From CAIVND01 sp035532075 (lineage in GTDB: Bacteria; Actinomycetota; Acidimicrobiia; Acidimicrobiales; Bog-793), in assembly GCA_035532075.1 (NCBI GenBank), contig DATKRV010000011.1, positions 1 through 38,314 on the forward strand: 38,314 nucleotides of DNA, given 5' to 3'. A program made the position numbers and the translations under genes. The notes beneath the pieces are model-generated. The model saw only the letters and a list, made by a program, of their open reading frames with translations, was not told the DNA's origin and ran no database searches. Numbering within the stretch: position 1 is the stretch's first letter; every line of letters begins with the position of its first letter. Below, piece after piece: positions 8,607-16,990 of this stretch.

Positions 8607-9059
8607 TCAGAGTCTGCTGTTTGGCCATCCCCCGGCCATGCGGACCACGTCGAGACCGATGCGGCCAGCTGCTTCGCAAAGCCCAACATCGCCAGCTACA
8701 AACACCAACGGAGTCTCATCTTGTGACATCTCAGCCGCCGCGAGATGAATCGAGTCATCGCCTCGCAGTGAATACTGCTCAGCCAGTGCACCAGCACGTC
8801 GCACCAACAGATCAGAGATTTCGACGAGGTAGAGCTCCTCATAGTGCCCCACAAGTTCCCGCAATGCTCCCTTCAACTCGCCTGCGCGGAGTCGCCCGGT
8901 CCGAACCGCAAGGGCCAGCGCCGCGTGTCCCTCGGCGTAAACGATCCTGGCGCTCACAACCCGATCCGCTTCGCGCCAGAGCTCTTTCGCCTCATTGGAG
9001 CCAAGTTCTTCGACAATCAGAGGGATAATCGCCGAGGTGTCAAAATAGGCGGTCGTCAC
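8607..9059 (-). CDS. vapC: VapC-type PIN-domain ribonuclease toxin
   Basis: The 150-residue protein is a complete PIN domain. The catalytic acids are all visible: D7 (AYFDTSAII), E43 (YAEGHAAL), D101/D102 (RGDDSIHLA) and D124 (VAGDVGL). PIN toxins cleave RNA, commonly tRNA or rRNA, when freed from their antitoxin. The GTG start (9059) overlaps the vapB stop by 4 bp (GTGA), so toxin synthesis is coupled to antitoxin synthesis. Length and motif order are normal, and unlike the nearby MazF remnants nothing suggests inactivation. A strong terminator follows at 8441-8413. Confidence 0.9.
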   Translation of the reverse strand: MTTAYFDTSAIIPLIVEELGSNEAKELWREADRVVSARIVYAEGHAALALAVRTGRLRAGELKGALRELVGHYEELYLVEISDLLVRRAGALAEQYSLRGDDSIHLAAAEMSQDETPLVFVAGDVGLCEAAGRIGLDVVRMAGGWPNSRL

Positions 9060-9325
9060 CCTCGTTGCTCGGAAACAAGTGGACTCAGAGGCTGTGTGCT
9101 TGAGATGCCTCTTGCCGGAAGGGGCCGGCGCGCCTTGAGAGGTGCAGCCGCAAGTCCCTCGGCAACGAGTCGATCACACGCACTTGGCCTACGTCCACCG
9201 TTCTCAATCGGCATGACCCTCGCAATCTCACGACCATGATCAGTCACGATTACCTCATCTCCGGATTCAACCTGGTTCAGATACCGGCTCAGATGGTCCC
9301 GAAACTCCCGAACTCCGACCTTCAT
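9056..9325 (-). CDS. vapB: Phd/YefM-family antitoxin (VapB)
   Basis: The 89-residue protein begins MKVGVREFRDHLSRYLNQV and continues with DEVIVTDHGREIARVMPIE, the Phd/YefM DNA-binding fold found in many VapB antitoxins. The C-terminal ~45 residues, rich in Ala, Pro and Arg, are the likely toxin-binding tail. A strong Shine-Dalgarno (plus-strand CCTCC near 9331) lies just upstream of the ATG at 9325. Such antitoxins repress their own operon, usually by binding inverted or repeated sites near the start; a perfect tandem 17-bp repeat lies 33-66 bp upstream. Confidence 0.9.
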   Translation of the reverse strand: MKVGVREFRDHLSRYLNQVESGDEVIVTDHGREIARVMPIENGGRRPSACDRLVAEGLAAAPLKARRPLPARGISSTQPLSPLVSEQRG

Positions 9326-9344
9326 TGCTACCTCCTATATCGCC

Positions 9345-9362
9345 ACAATCGTACATTATTGT
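9345..9362 (-). promoter_or_regulatory. Candidate VapB operator, inverted repeat
   Basis: ACAAT (9345-9349) and ATTGT (9358-9362) form a short inverted repeat separated by 8 bp, located about 20 bp upstream of the vapB start. Phd-type antitoxins bind short palindromes at this position. The arms are only 5 bp, so this is a weak prediction. Confidence 0.3.
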
Positions 9363-9391
9363 CGCCATCCTTGGATTGTCGCCATCCTTGG
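9358..9391. repeat. Perfect 17-bp tandem duplication upstream of vapBC
   Basis: ATTGTCGCCATCCTTGG occurs at 9358-9374 and again immediately at 9375-9391 with no spacer and no mismatch. It lies in the presumed promoter/operator region of vapBC. It may double an antitoxin binding site or may simply be a replication-slippage product. Confidence 0.9.
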
Positions 9392-9687
9392 TCTAATCCA
9401 TATCAAACAAATACGTCTCGCGTTCGGTGCGAGCACCTCTGGTACCAAGCTGTTCCTGTTTGGCGAGAACGTGGATGTGGAACACGTCAACGAGGCAAAA
9501 GTCCGAGTCGACCTGGCAATCGTCGACACAGCGCCTGGCATGCTTGCACCCGTCGAGTTCGAAACTCGGCAACAACAAGCGACAATCGCTGGCAGGCCCA
9601 TGACTCGGCTCCGCCGAGCGCAGGACTCGCCAGTGTCATCGCGAACGACGGCTCACTCTTTCGCAGTCGCCCGATACACAGGCGAGG
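9392..9687. other. Gap between vapB and the diguanylate cyclase
   Basis: About 300 bp. An open frame on the plus strand runs across 9393-9690 and on (GENVDVEHVNEAKVRVDLAI), but it has no ribosome-binding site and no family I recognise, and it continues as a shadow of the cyclase gene. No gene is claimed. Confidence 0.4.
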
Positions 9688-11526
9688 CTAGGTCGTATCG
9701 AGGAGCTGTCTCGGGAGGCTCGTCGGCGCGTCCTCGCGTTCGAATCCGAAGGCTCGACGTGAACCATCGCCCGGCGCAACAGTGTTCCCGGAGTCGTCTT
9801 GTACGACGATTTGATTACGCCCGGAGTCCTTCGCCTGGAAAAGAGCAGCATCGGCGCGAGCGACGATGCTCGGCAGGTCTTCTTGGTAACCAGCCTCGAC
9901 GACTCCAAAACTCACGTTGAACTTGGGGAGTCCGGCGACCGTTATCGCGGCGTCGAGTGTTGCTCTGAGCGCGTCGAGAATCTCGCGGACTTTCTCAGTG
10001 GTGCAGCCGGGCATCGCGACGACGAATTCCTCGCCCCCGTGGCGACAGACAAGGTCTTCAGCACGAACGGACTCACGAAGGGCTCGTGCGAAGAGTCGTA
10101 GGGCGCGGTCACCAGTGTCGCGCCCGTAGGTGTCATTGAGTAACTTGAAGTGGTCGAGATCTCCCATCGCGACGGCAAACAGCGCTTCGCGGCGACGAAG
10201 TGCAGAGCTCTTCTCCTCAAACGAACGTCGGTTCAAAAGTCCCGTGAGGCTGTCAGTGCTGGCCTGGAGTTGCGTCTCGGACATGACCCGTAGCAATCCG
10301 ATTCTCGCGCCGGCGAGCTTTGCGAGCATGCCGAGATTGTGAACGGTGCCTTCGCCAAAGGAACCATGTTGCTCTCCCGTGGCATGGATGACTCCGACAG
10401 CGCGGCCCGAGATCGACACCGGTATACACAGTGCTGATATGGCGCCGATGAGCCTGCCACGGAGCTTCGGGCACGCATCGAGCGCTTCGCTGTCGGCGAA
10501 CTGTTGAACCTGGCTTCTTCGCGCCGCCGGGCAATCGTCGGGTGAGTCGACGCAACAACCCGGTGGCACACCGGTCAGCGAAGCAGTGGCCACGCGAAGC
10601 AGGTGCGCGTGACTGTTGTCCGCGATTAAAAGCTCGGTGGGTGATTCAGGGAGCGTCGCGGAGAGCGACCGCTCGATCACGACGAGTACTTCCTCTTCTC
10701 GTTTCGCCATTTCCAATGCGTTGGCCAGTCGACTCTCGAAATGCTGCGCCCTCGCTCGCCGTTCAACTTGCTCAAGCGCAGTATTCAATGCCGAGCCCAT
10801 TGCGCCGACCTCATCAGTCGAGTCGACATCGAGGCGGACTGTCAGATCGCCCCCAGCGATCTGTGCAAGAACTTTTTCTGTTCGACGTAGGCGGGAGATA
10901 ATGGTACTAGTGACGAGGGTTTCTATTCCTCCGGCAAGGACGAGTGCGCCAAGGATGAGCGCGACGATGAGAAGACGGTCCATCGAATTCGCCGCCGAGG
11001 ATGCGGCGAGCGAAGCACCCGCCCGCGTCATGCTCAGCTCCGCTAGTTTGTCGAGCGGCGTTGTGATCGTGTGATAGGCGAGTGCAGCCACACCGATGCT
11101 CGCGGCCTTGAGCGAAGAGGGGCTCCCAGTCCTAAAGTCGGCATTGATCTGGTTGCTCTGCGCAACGTAGGCGTCGAAAGCCCCATCTGCTTGGAGGATG
11201 TCGGCTCTGTCAGCCGTTCTCGTGGTCAATGCGTTCAAGGTCAAATTGTCGGTTCGAACTGCGCTTCTGCCCTGATCAAAGCTCATCAGATCAGCCGAAG
11301 GGTTGCTGTGGGAGCTGAAATCAAAGGCGATCGAATTCTCGGCCACCGCCGCTCCGGCGACGTCGAGTTGGTACTTTGTAATGGCGCGAATCTGCGCGAG
11401 CGCTGCGCGTTGGTACGACGTGGTGTTGATCTGTTGCGATGCCAGGATCCATCCGATACCGCTTGTGGCCGCAAGAAGGACAGTGAGACTTCCAAACCCC
11501 ATGGCCATCCTGGTCCTGATGCGCAT
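9688..11526 (-). CDS. Membrane-bound diguanylate cyclase (HAMP-GAF-GGDEF)
   Basis: The 612-residue protein makes the second messenger c-di-GMP from two GTP. In order it has an N-terminal membrane helix, an extracytoplasmic helical sensor region (about residues 30-180), a second helix (LLIVALILGALVLAGG), a HAMP linker ending in the STDEVGAMGSALN segment, a GAF-like domain (about 270-415) and a GGDEF domain. The active-site motif is HGGEEF. RAED sits five residues before it and forms the RxxD inhibitory site, so product feedback is expected. The ATG at 11526 is chosen over an in-frame TTG at 11547 because an AGGGGAG Shine-Dalgarno lies 6 nt upstream. No phosphodiesterase or effector gene is adjacent. 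The GAF domain's CVDSPDDCPAARR and DACPKLRG segments carry several cysteines, possibly for metal or redox sensing. Confidence 0.92.
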   Translation of the reverse strand: MRIRTRMAMGFGSLTVLLAATSGIGWILASQQINTTSYQRAALAQIRAITKYQLDVAGAAVAENSIAFDFSSHSNPSADLMSFDQGRSAVRTDNLTLNALTTRTADRADILQADGAFDAYVAQSNQINADFRTGSPSSLKAASIGVAALAYHTITTPLDKLAELSMTRAGASLAASSAANSMDRLLIVALILGALVLAGGIETLVTSTIISRLRRTEKVLAQIAGGDLTVRLDVDSTDEVGAMGSALNTALEQVERRARAQHFESRLANALEMAKREEEVLVVIERSLSATLPESPTELLIADNSHAHLLRVATASLTGVPPGCCVDSPDDCPAARRSQVQQFADSEALDACPKLRGRLIGAISALCIPVSISGRAVGVIHATGEQHGSFGEGTVHNLGMLAKLAGARIGLLRVMSETQLQASTDSLTGLLNRRSFEEKSSALRRREALFAVAMGDLDHFKLLNDTYGRDTGDRALRLFARALRESVRAEDLVCRHGGEEFVVAMPGCTTEKVREILDALRATLDAAITVAGLPKFNVSFGVVEAGYQEDLPSIVARADAALFQAKDSGRNQIVVQDDSGNTVAPGDGSRRAFGFEREDAPTSLPRQLLDTT

Positions 11527-12437
11527 GGTGACTCCCCTCTTCCTCAAGTCCAGTCGGAGTATGGGCAGCCATTGGTGCTGCGCTTGTCATCGATCCTGCT
11601 CCTCAAAGCCGATGGCCACCAGAGCGAAGCGAATCATCCTTCACTAGGCAATTTGAACTACGGCGAGCACTAGGCCTTACTCCGATGCTCTTTCGGGTCG
11701 CAACTACGGGGCTATCCGATGTTTCATGTCGGTTCACGAAAAGGCCGGTAACGACGCCGGAGCTACTTGGTTCATCATCGCCGAGCGCGGTGTGCTAGTG
11801 ACCAGCGTGTCGTGGACTGTGCGACATCCACGGCGCCGGAAGGTTCTTTGACACCCGCTCGAGGATCTTCGCTGTCGTTTCTGACCATCGCTCATCTGGA
11901 ACGAACTCGGCTCCCCCGTGCTTGCCATGCTGGTGGGGAACACGAAGACGCTATTGATTTCACTTGATGTTGCGGAATGATCAGTTGCTCCTCCCCGTTT
12001 CGCACCCGGGCTCGTGAGCACGCACGGAGGTGGCATGACCGATGACCTTCTCCACCCCCTTGAATCGGGCTTTCACCGACTGGCTATCTTCAGCTGGTCG
12101 CTTGGGTCCATTCTGGCAACCTCCTCGGCGTGATGACATCTGAGGCTGCTCGACGCAAACGTACAGCTGCGTCTTCATCGGCCGACACCCCCTGGAACAA
12201 TGTGCAGCTCGCCCTCGGTGCTTCGAGCGCAGAGACCCTCGCCACATTTCACTGAAACGAGCTGTGTACAATGCAAAGGAATTGTCCATACAGACGAGAC
12301 ATCCTCGTTGCGTTGGTTTGGAGAAACGCGACAGTGCGGCGCCTCCCATATTTAACTGAAGGTTGGCGCAATGAGATGCGCGAAGCTTCAGATACCGCAA
12401 GATCATTCAATAGAGACCGAGAGAGCCAGATGCTGCG
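11527..12437. other. 910-bp gap without a confident gene
   Basis: Frames on the reverse strand (11734-12036 and 11981-12406) are short, lack ribosome-binding sites and match nothing I recognise. The reverse strand between about 12330 and 11980 has repeated short complementary runs (for example GTCGGTGAAAGCCCGAT at 12080-12064) and reads more like a structured RNA or a degraded mobile element than like protein-coding DNA. The promoter of the diguanylate cyclase should lie at the left end. Confidence 0.4.
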
Positions 12438-12599
12438 TTGAGAACACTGCGGCCATACCGGATAGCGAGCTTTGCGGTGGTGTTGGCGCTGGGTCTCACG
12501 ATCCGCGGATGGTTTGGCCTGATCATCGGTGGGTTCGTCTGGCTAGGCTTTCGCCTGATCATGCGAGCCCGTCCCTGGCCGCCCAATGAACCGCGGTGA
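12438..12599 (+). CDS. Small hydrophobic protein (53 aa), possible membrane peptide
   Basis: The frame from TTG at 12438 encodes LRTLRPYRIASFAVVLALG, then LTIRGWFGLIIGGFVWLGF and a basic tail RLIMRARPWPPNEPR. Two hydrophobic stretches with flanking arginines give a plausible two-pass membrane peptide with a positive-inside C-terminus. Only TTG or a GTG at 12477 is available as a start, and the Shine-Dalgarno is weak. No family is recognised. It lies alone, about 260 bp before the next gene. It may be real or a chance hydrophobic frame. Confidence 0.4.
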   Translation: MRTLRPYRIASFAVVLALGLTIRGWFGLIIGGFVWLGFRLIMRARPWPPNEPR

Positions 12600-12861
12600 G
12601 GACCATCGTTCAGCTATCTCGAACAGGTTGGGCAACGCGCTCGACCTACTAACACGCATTGGTGACTCAGCCACAGACAGGACTCGGTTACTCAGGTAAG
12701 AATCGCTTGGACCGCGAATGCCAAGCGAGACGCCCCTTCGGTGGCGGTCCATCCCTGCTTGTCCGAGGCAGATTTTCTCACGCAGATCGGGCAGTCGAGA
12801 GTACAGTTTGGTGGCCGAAGGTGCCGGTACCGGCGCTGGCCCCGCGACCCTAGGAGACACT

Positions 12862-13125
12862 ATGCCAACCATCATTGGCCACCACGACGTGAAGGACAAG
12901 GATCATTGGCTTGCGTCGCCAAAGCGCGAGGAATTCTTCGGGCCCCTCGGTGTCACCAACATCCGAACGTTCGTCGACCCGCAGAACCCCAACCATGTCG
13001 CGGTACTCATGGACGTGGCCGACATGGATACGCTCACGGCAGCGATGCACGCCGACGGAGCGGCCGAGGCGATGGAGCATGACGGCGTGCTACCCGAAAC
13101 CCTTGTGATCCTCGTCGAGGCTTAG
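12862..13125 (+). CDS. Small conserved-type protein, dimeric alpha-beta barrel-like
   Basis: The 87-residue protein (MPTIIGHHDVKDKDHWLAS ... VLPETLVILVEA) alternates strand and helix in a pattern like ferredoxin-fold dimeric alpha-beta barrel proteins (for example the ABM or EthD-like group): strand, 'HW' helix region, strand IRTFVDP, strand HVAVLMDVADMDTL, helix, strand TLVILVEA. The ATG at 12862 is supported by AGGAG at 12852-12856; the longer upstream frame is not needed. Function is unknown. It stands alone, with no operon partner. Confidence 0.75.
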   Translation: MPTIIGHHDVKDKDHWLASPKREEFFGPLGVTNIRTFVDPQNPNHVAVLMDVADMDTLTAAMHADGAAEAMEHDGVLPETLVILVEA

Positions 13126-13154
13126 TTCCCTACTCAAGGTTTCGTTCCCTACTC
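13125..13154. repeat. 11-bp direct repeat after the small protein gene
   Basis: GTTCCCTACTC at 13125-13135 recurs at 13144-13154, a 19-bp period. The first copy overlaps the last base of the stop codon. No hairpin or known site is apparent. The rest of the gap to 13398 shows nothing recognisable. Confidence 0.7.
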
Positions 13155-13398
13155 GGGAGCCAAGTGTAGGAGCGAGCGGGGGTCGAGGCCCCACGGGTCT
13201 GCGCTCACCAGCCCCTCGAATATTCCGCGCCTGACTCGAGCAACTCTTGCACCTGTGTTTTACCAGTTCTTCACATTACCGGTACCAAGCACATGTGCGT
13301 TAGCGCGCGTCGGACCTTTGCTCAGACCGTTTCACTCCGACAGAGAGCAAGATTTTTGCTCAACATCCCTCCCCCTTTTCAGGATCGCAATTTATCTC

Positions 13399-14127
13399 TC
13401 AATAGCCAATCAGGCATCTGGCGAGGGCTAAGGCGTTGCTCGGCAGTGCCATGCAGTCTTTGAAGTTCGAAGGAACACGCGGATCAAATCGTTGCACGTT
13501 CTTAGCCGTCGGGGCGAGATCGGTAAAGGTGCCTACAAAGTTATCGAGACCGTCGTTGCCGGTGATCTGAATTGGCAGATAGGCGGATCTGTTGATCCAT
13601 TCTCTCGCCTAAAGGTTTTTCGGAGTTGCTCGATGACCGGGGTTCAGAAGCGAGAACTCGATCGTCCCGCTACCGTGCAAGAGGGGATAGGCGATCACAC
13701 GTACCTGTTTTGCCGCGATCTCGGATCTCATCGAGGCTCCAACTTGTGCGAGCGAGACTTGGACAGCTGCTCCGGGAAGGGAATAACTTTCCCACATGTG
13801 GTTGGAAAAGTTCACACCGTTGCCGACGGTTTTGTGATCAAGGATCTTGCCAAAGGTCTCAATGACCGGAATCCCGGTCGCTCCAAAGCTCTCGGACCAT
13901 GTCAAGCCGTGATAGTCCCAACGAATCGTCGATCTCACGATCCGATCATGACTATTTGAATAAACATATCGTGTGACTCGAATGGGATCATTGGCGTTGT
14001 TGGGTCCTTACATTGTCACATGAAGATTCTGGTGAACTCGAAGCACCGCTGCCCCTGCGGGCGTGACGACACCCAGTCCGACAATTGCCAACGCTCCCGC
14101 CGAGGCGAGCCATACGGTCGCACGAGA
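13399..14127 (-). pseudogene. Broken LolA/MucB-like secreted protein, copy 1
   Basis: Read on the reverse strand, the text runs from a signal-peptide-like segment (LASAGALAIVGLGVVTPAGAA) through an in-frame TAA (14010-14008), into a body containing PIRVTRYVYSNSHDR, LAQVGASMRSEIAAKQVRV and IAYPLLHG. It then shifts frame near 13624 to REWINRSAYLPIQITG and VGTFTDLAPTAKNVQ, ending at a TGA (13401-13399). The 'W.....YLP.......G...T.F..L.PTa.N' ending is typical of actinobacterial LolA/RseB-like exported proteins. A similar broken copy lies at 29214-29914. At least one stop and one frameshift make it non-functional as a single protein. No clear start codon is in frame with the signal peptide. Confidence 0.65.
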
Positions 14128-14568
14128 TTAAGTTCGCATTCGCCGAGATTCGCAGTCCATCGCCGCCCCCACATACCCGAGCGCGGAAAATCTCTCAGGT
14201 GAACATATTCTGGATTCTTTTGCAACGGTAGCAAACTACCGGCTCCATACATCGCGCTCTCCTCGACGATGCGAACAACGGCGTCACCCCCGAGTCACCG
14301 GCATCCGTCAAGGGCCAGACAAAACTACGCCATTGTTCAAACCGCTCGAGCACAACTCCAACTCTCCTCGACGCGAGGACGCGCGGTCATCGATTCGCCG
14401 TGCAACGCCAGTTGATTGTGACGGAATCCACTGGATCAGCGGTACGTCATGTCTTCTTCGAAATAGGGCAAGACCAGACCTTGAGTCAGACGCGGCAGGG
14501 ACCATTTTGACTTGCTCCAATACTCGATTATCGATCCTGAACGCTCGTGACAGCACGCCGCCGTTTGG
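14128..14568. other. 440-bp gap holding one arm of a dispersed repeat
   Basis: No gene is supported. TGTTCAA (14334-14340) followed 22 nt later by TCTCCTCGACGCGAGG (14363-14378) recurs with identical spacing at 16641-16685, on the other side of the two-gene hydrolase cassette. Confidence 0.5.
14363..14378. repeat. 16-bp dispersed repeat, left copy
   Basis: TCTCCTCGACGCGAGG, identical and in the same orientation as 16670-16685. CCTCG...CGAGG inside it is self-complementary. TGTTCAA lies 22 nt upstream in both copies and GCGCGG two bases downstream in both. Confidence 0.75.
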
Positions 14569-15306
14569 CTATGCGGCCCCTGATGGCGAGACCGTGGCGA
14601 CCTGTATTGGCTTGGCAAACGACTCGAGGTAGGCCTTTGTCGCGGAGAGATCCATAACATCGGCATATTTTTGGTCCATGTCATAGAGGTTCATCCAGTG
14701 CGATGCCTCCGTACGGTCAAAACAGCATTCCTCGACAACACCGACCTGGTAGCGGTAGGTCGCCGCGTCGACCACGGTGGCACGCACGCACCCACTCGTC
14801 GTCTCACCACAGATGATCAGAGTGTCGATCTTCAGGTAGTTGAGATGAAACAGAAGTGGCGTTCCATGGAAACCACTCGGAGCGGCCTTTTCGAGCACAA
14901 GGTCGCCCTCTTGAGGAGCGATCTCATCCACGATGTCGTTCGCGCGTGCCCGCACTTCAGGTGCGAGATGATCAAGATTGTGAGTCGATTTACGATTTCC
15001 CCAGGGACTTGGGAAATCAACCATACCGTGCAAGTAGACGATCGGGATCTTCGAAGCCCTCGCCGTAGCGAGGAGATCGACGGTCTTGTCGATTGCCTCC
15101 CATCCCTCAAGGCCACATGACATCGGCCACTCCCTCACTGATTCGAGCATTGGCTTTCGATCAAGCCCGAGCACCGCGTAATAATCGTCGACGACGATCA
15201 CCGCAGGGCGATCTCCGAGTCCAAAGACCGCTGCCTTGCGCCAGCTCCCCTCGTTGTGGGCACGGTCGCGTTCGGTCATGAACTGCAGCCATTTTGGCTC
15301 CATCAT
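14569..15306 (-). CDS. Isochorismatase-family amidohydrolase (N-carbamoylsarcosine amidase-like)
   Basis: The 245-residue protein belongs to the cysteine hydrolase superfamily of isochorismatases, N-carbamoylsarcosine amidases and ureidoacrylate or biuret hydrolases. The catalytic triad is visible as D40 (AVIVVDD), K140 (LVLEKAAPSGF) and C173 (CGETTSGCVRATV). The ETTSGCVRAT form is the one seen in carbamoyl-amide hydrolases rather than true isochorismatases. The strong Shine-Dalgarno AAGGAGAG precedes ATG ATG at 15306/15303. The next gene upstream on the same strand is a PuuE/NodB-like deacetylase, 211 bp away, so both may act on one cyclic amide or ureide. The exact substrate is not readable. 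Confidence 0.85.
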   Translation of the reverse strand: MMEPKWLQFMTERDRAHNEGSWRKAAVFGLGDRPAVIVVDDYYAVLGLDRKPMLESVREWPMSCGLEGWEAIDKTVDLLATARASKIPIVYLHGMVDFPSPWGNRKSTHNLDHLAPEVRARANDIVDEIAPQEGDLVLEKAAPSGFHGTPLLFHLNYLKIDTLIICGETTSGCVRATVVDAATYRYQVGVVEECCFDRTEASHWMNLYDMDQKYADVMDLSATKAYLESFAKPIQVATVSPSGAA

Positions 15307-15323
15307 CTCTCCTTCTCGACTTT

Positions 15324-15357
15324 ATTCACATTGACGAAAGATTCACATTGACAAAAG
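15324..15357. repeat. Near-perfect 17-bp tandem duplication upstream of the amidohydrolase
   Basis: ATTCACATTGACGAAAG (15324-15340) is followed directly by ATTCACATTGACAAAAG (15341-15357), with one mismatch. A shorter degenerate third unit (CATCTTGACGAA) follows. It sits just upstream of the ribosome-binding site of the reverse-strand amidohydrolase gene, so it is probably in its 5' leader or promoter. Confidence 0.85.
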
Positions 15358-15517
15358 CCATCTTGACGAATCGATAGTGAGATGCTGTCCGTTCTTGATC
15401 GGACTCTATCTGGTATGAATCAGATCAGGCACCTCAAATTACGCTTATCACCGGAGTGACCGGCGCGAGGGGCCCTAACCCTGGTGCACAGCCTTCGCGA
15501 CAGGTGACCCCATCACG

Positions 15518-16363
15518 TTAGGCGGTCCCGGCAAGATAGTGGTTGGCGATATCGTCGCTCGTGCACACCCAGACTCCCCCGGTCGCACAGATCTTGCGCA
15601 GCACCCGGGCGAGATACTTAAACCGGTTCGGCTGACCGACAATAAAGGTGTGGATCGGCAGGGCCATAACCATACCTGTCCTTGCGGAGTCGTCGAGGAG
15701 CCCCTCAAACTGGTCCATGACGATCCTTTCGTAGTCCGCACCGAGATGCGTGCCCCTCTTCAAAAGTGAGATGTCATTGACCTCGATGGAATAGGGTACG
15801 GAGATCATTCCGGGAACATTCAGGGCAAACGGCTGATCATCACAGCACCAGTCAAGCAAGTACGTGAAACCATATTCCTTCAGAAGGCGCGGGGTTTCAA
15901 AGGTTTCGGAAAGTCCTGGTCCGAGCCACCCCGAAGGACGCGAAGGCAACGAGGTATCGAGCGTCGACATCATGTCGGCAAGGAAGGCCGTCTCCTCGGC
16001 GAGGTCCATTCCCGACTGCCTGATCGAGTTTGTCTGGCCATGCGCGATCCACGCCCAGTCGCGCTCGACACCCGCCTCGATGATCTGCGGGTACCGGATA
16101 CAGACATCGGAGTTGATGATCCCAGTCGCGCGAATACCCACTTCGTCAAACAGATCCATCAGACGCCAGATTCCGACACGGGTTCCATAGTCGCGTACTC
16201 CGTAACTCATCGGATCAGGAACGTAGGGTGAATTCATTTCGGGAATGTCGACACGAAAATGTTCAATGTTGAGACCGACATAGAACGCGAGACGCGCGCC
16301 GTCCGGAAACACCAGTTTCGGACGCGCATTGAACGGCATGTAGTCATACAGCGCATTTTCCAC
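15518..16363 (-). CDS. Polysaccharide-deacetylase-fold hydrolase (PuuE allantoinase-like)
   Basis: The 281-residue protein shows the PuuE/NodB deacetylase pattern used in ureide and peptidoglycan hydrolysis: LAFYVGLNIEHFRVD, YGTRVGIWRLMDLFDEVGI, SDVCIRYPQII, IAHGQTNSIRQSGM, GWLGPGLSETFETPRLL, YLLDWCCDDQPF. The 'RVG.WR..D.....g' and 'GW.gPg..e...T..LL.e.G..Y..D...DD.P' signatures are those of allantoinase-like, metal-independent deacetylase-fold enzymes rather than chitin deacetylases. The start is GTG at 16363 with AGGAGG 8 nt upstream; the 71-codon upstream extension lacks such support. With the adjacent isochorismatase-like hydrolase it probably degrades a ring amide or ureide (purine or pyrimidine catabolite); the substrate is inferred only by class. 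Confidence 0.85.
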   Translation of the reverse strand: MENALYDYMPFNARPKLVFPDGARLAFYVGLNIEHFRVDIPEMNSPYVPDPMSYGVRDYGTRVGIWRLMDLFDEVGIRATGIINSDVCIRYPQIIEAGVERDWAWIAHGQTNSIRQSGMDLAEETAFLADMMSTLDTSLPSRPSGWLGPGLSETFETPRLLKEYGFTYLLDWCCDDQPFALNVPGMISVPYSIEVNDISLLKRGTHLGADYERIVMDQFEGLLDDSARTGMVMALPIHTFIVGQPNRFKYLARVLRKICATGGVWVCTSDDIANHYLAGTA

Positions 16364-16990
16364 GGTAATTTCCTCCTGCTTTGAAGATTGCGGACCGGTT
16401 TTGCGAAAGGCGTTGCCGGGAAGTTTAATGTTCGCCAAAATGCCTCCGTAGCCGGAAAAGAATGAGGTCTGCGCGAACAAGATCGAGCTGGGTGCGTTCT
16501 CGTTCAGATTGGGGTTATTGCGCAAAGGAGGCAGACAAGACGATCGCACCGAGCTTCCGGGTGACCCCTTGGGCACAGATCAGAACGACATCACCGATGC
16601 TCGAGATGGAGACCCAGCAGACCTCGCGGCGCTCGGCAAATGTTCAATCTGTTCCCAAGCAGCTCTGATTCTCCTCGACGCGAGGTTGCGCGGGCATATG
16701 GGCATATGCAGCGAACCGTCATCGATCAACGGTCGCACTCTCCACTCCGGCTCACCTGGGCCCGCCACCCTTGGGTTGATCTCAAGATCGAGCAACACAA
16801 GACCAAGCAACCACTGCCCGAAACGTTCACCTAGGTGCATCCGGAAGTGGCCATTAGCGAAAGAAAACCCATCAGACCAGACATCTCACCACCGAACTCC
16901 TCAGACGAACCAAGATTCCAAACTGGGCGCCCGAGCCTCGAATCCGTGCACCGTCGCGCTGAACGGGACTGGTATCGTAAGGACGAGACC
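16364..16990. other. 627-bp gap upstream of phoH
   Basis: No gene is supported. A reverse-strand frame (16580-16840) containing LASRRIRAAWEQIEH has no recognised family. The stretch holds the right copy of the 16-bp dispersed repeat (16670-16685) and an 8-bp tandem duplication GGGCATAT (16692-16699 and 16700-16707). The promoters of phoH and, on the other strand, of the deacetylase gene should lie here. Confidence 0.5.
16670..16685. repeat. 16-bp dispersed repeat, right copy
   Basis: TCTCCTCGACGCGAGG, identical to 14363-14378, with TGTTCAA again 22 nt upstream (16641-16647). The two copies bracket the amidohydrolase and deacetylase genes. Confidence 0.75.

Noticed and set aside
9393..9690. 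Plus-strand frame with GENVDVEHVNEAKVRVDLAI
   Set aside because: No start with a ribosome-binding site, no family recognised, and it continues as the shadow of the diguanylate cyclase gene.
16580..16840. 86-residue reverse frame upstream of the deacetylase gene
   Set aside because: No recognised family and no ribosome-binding site; it overlaps the region of the dispersed repeat and an 8-bp duplication.
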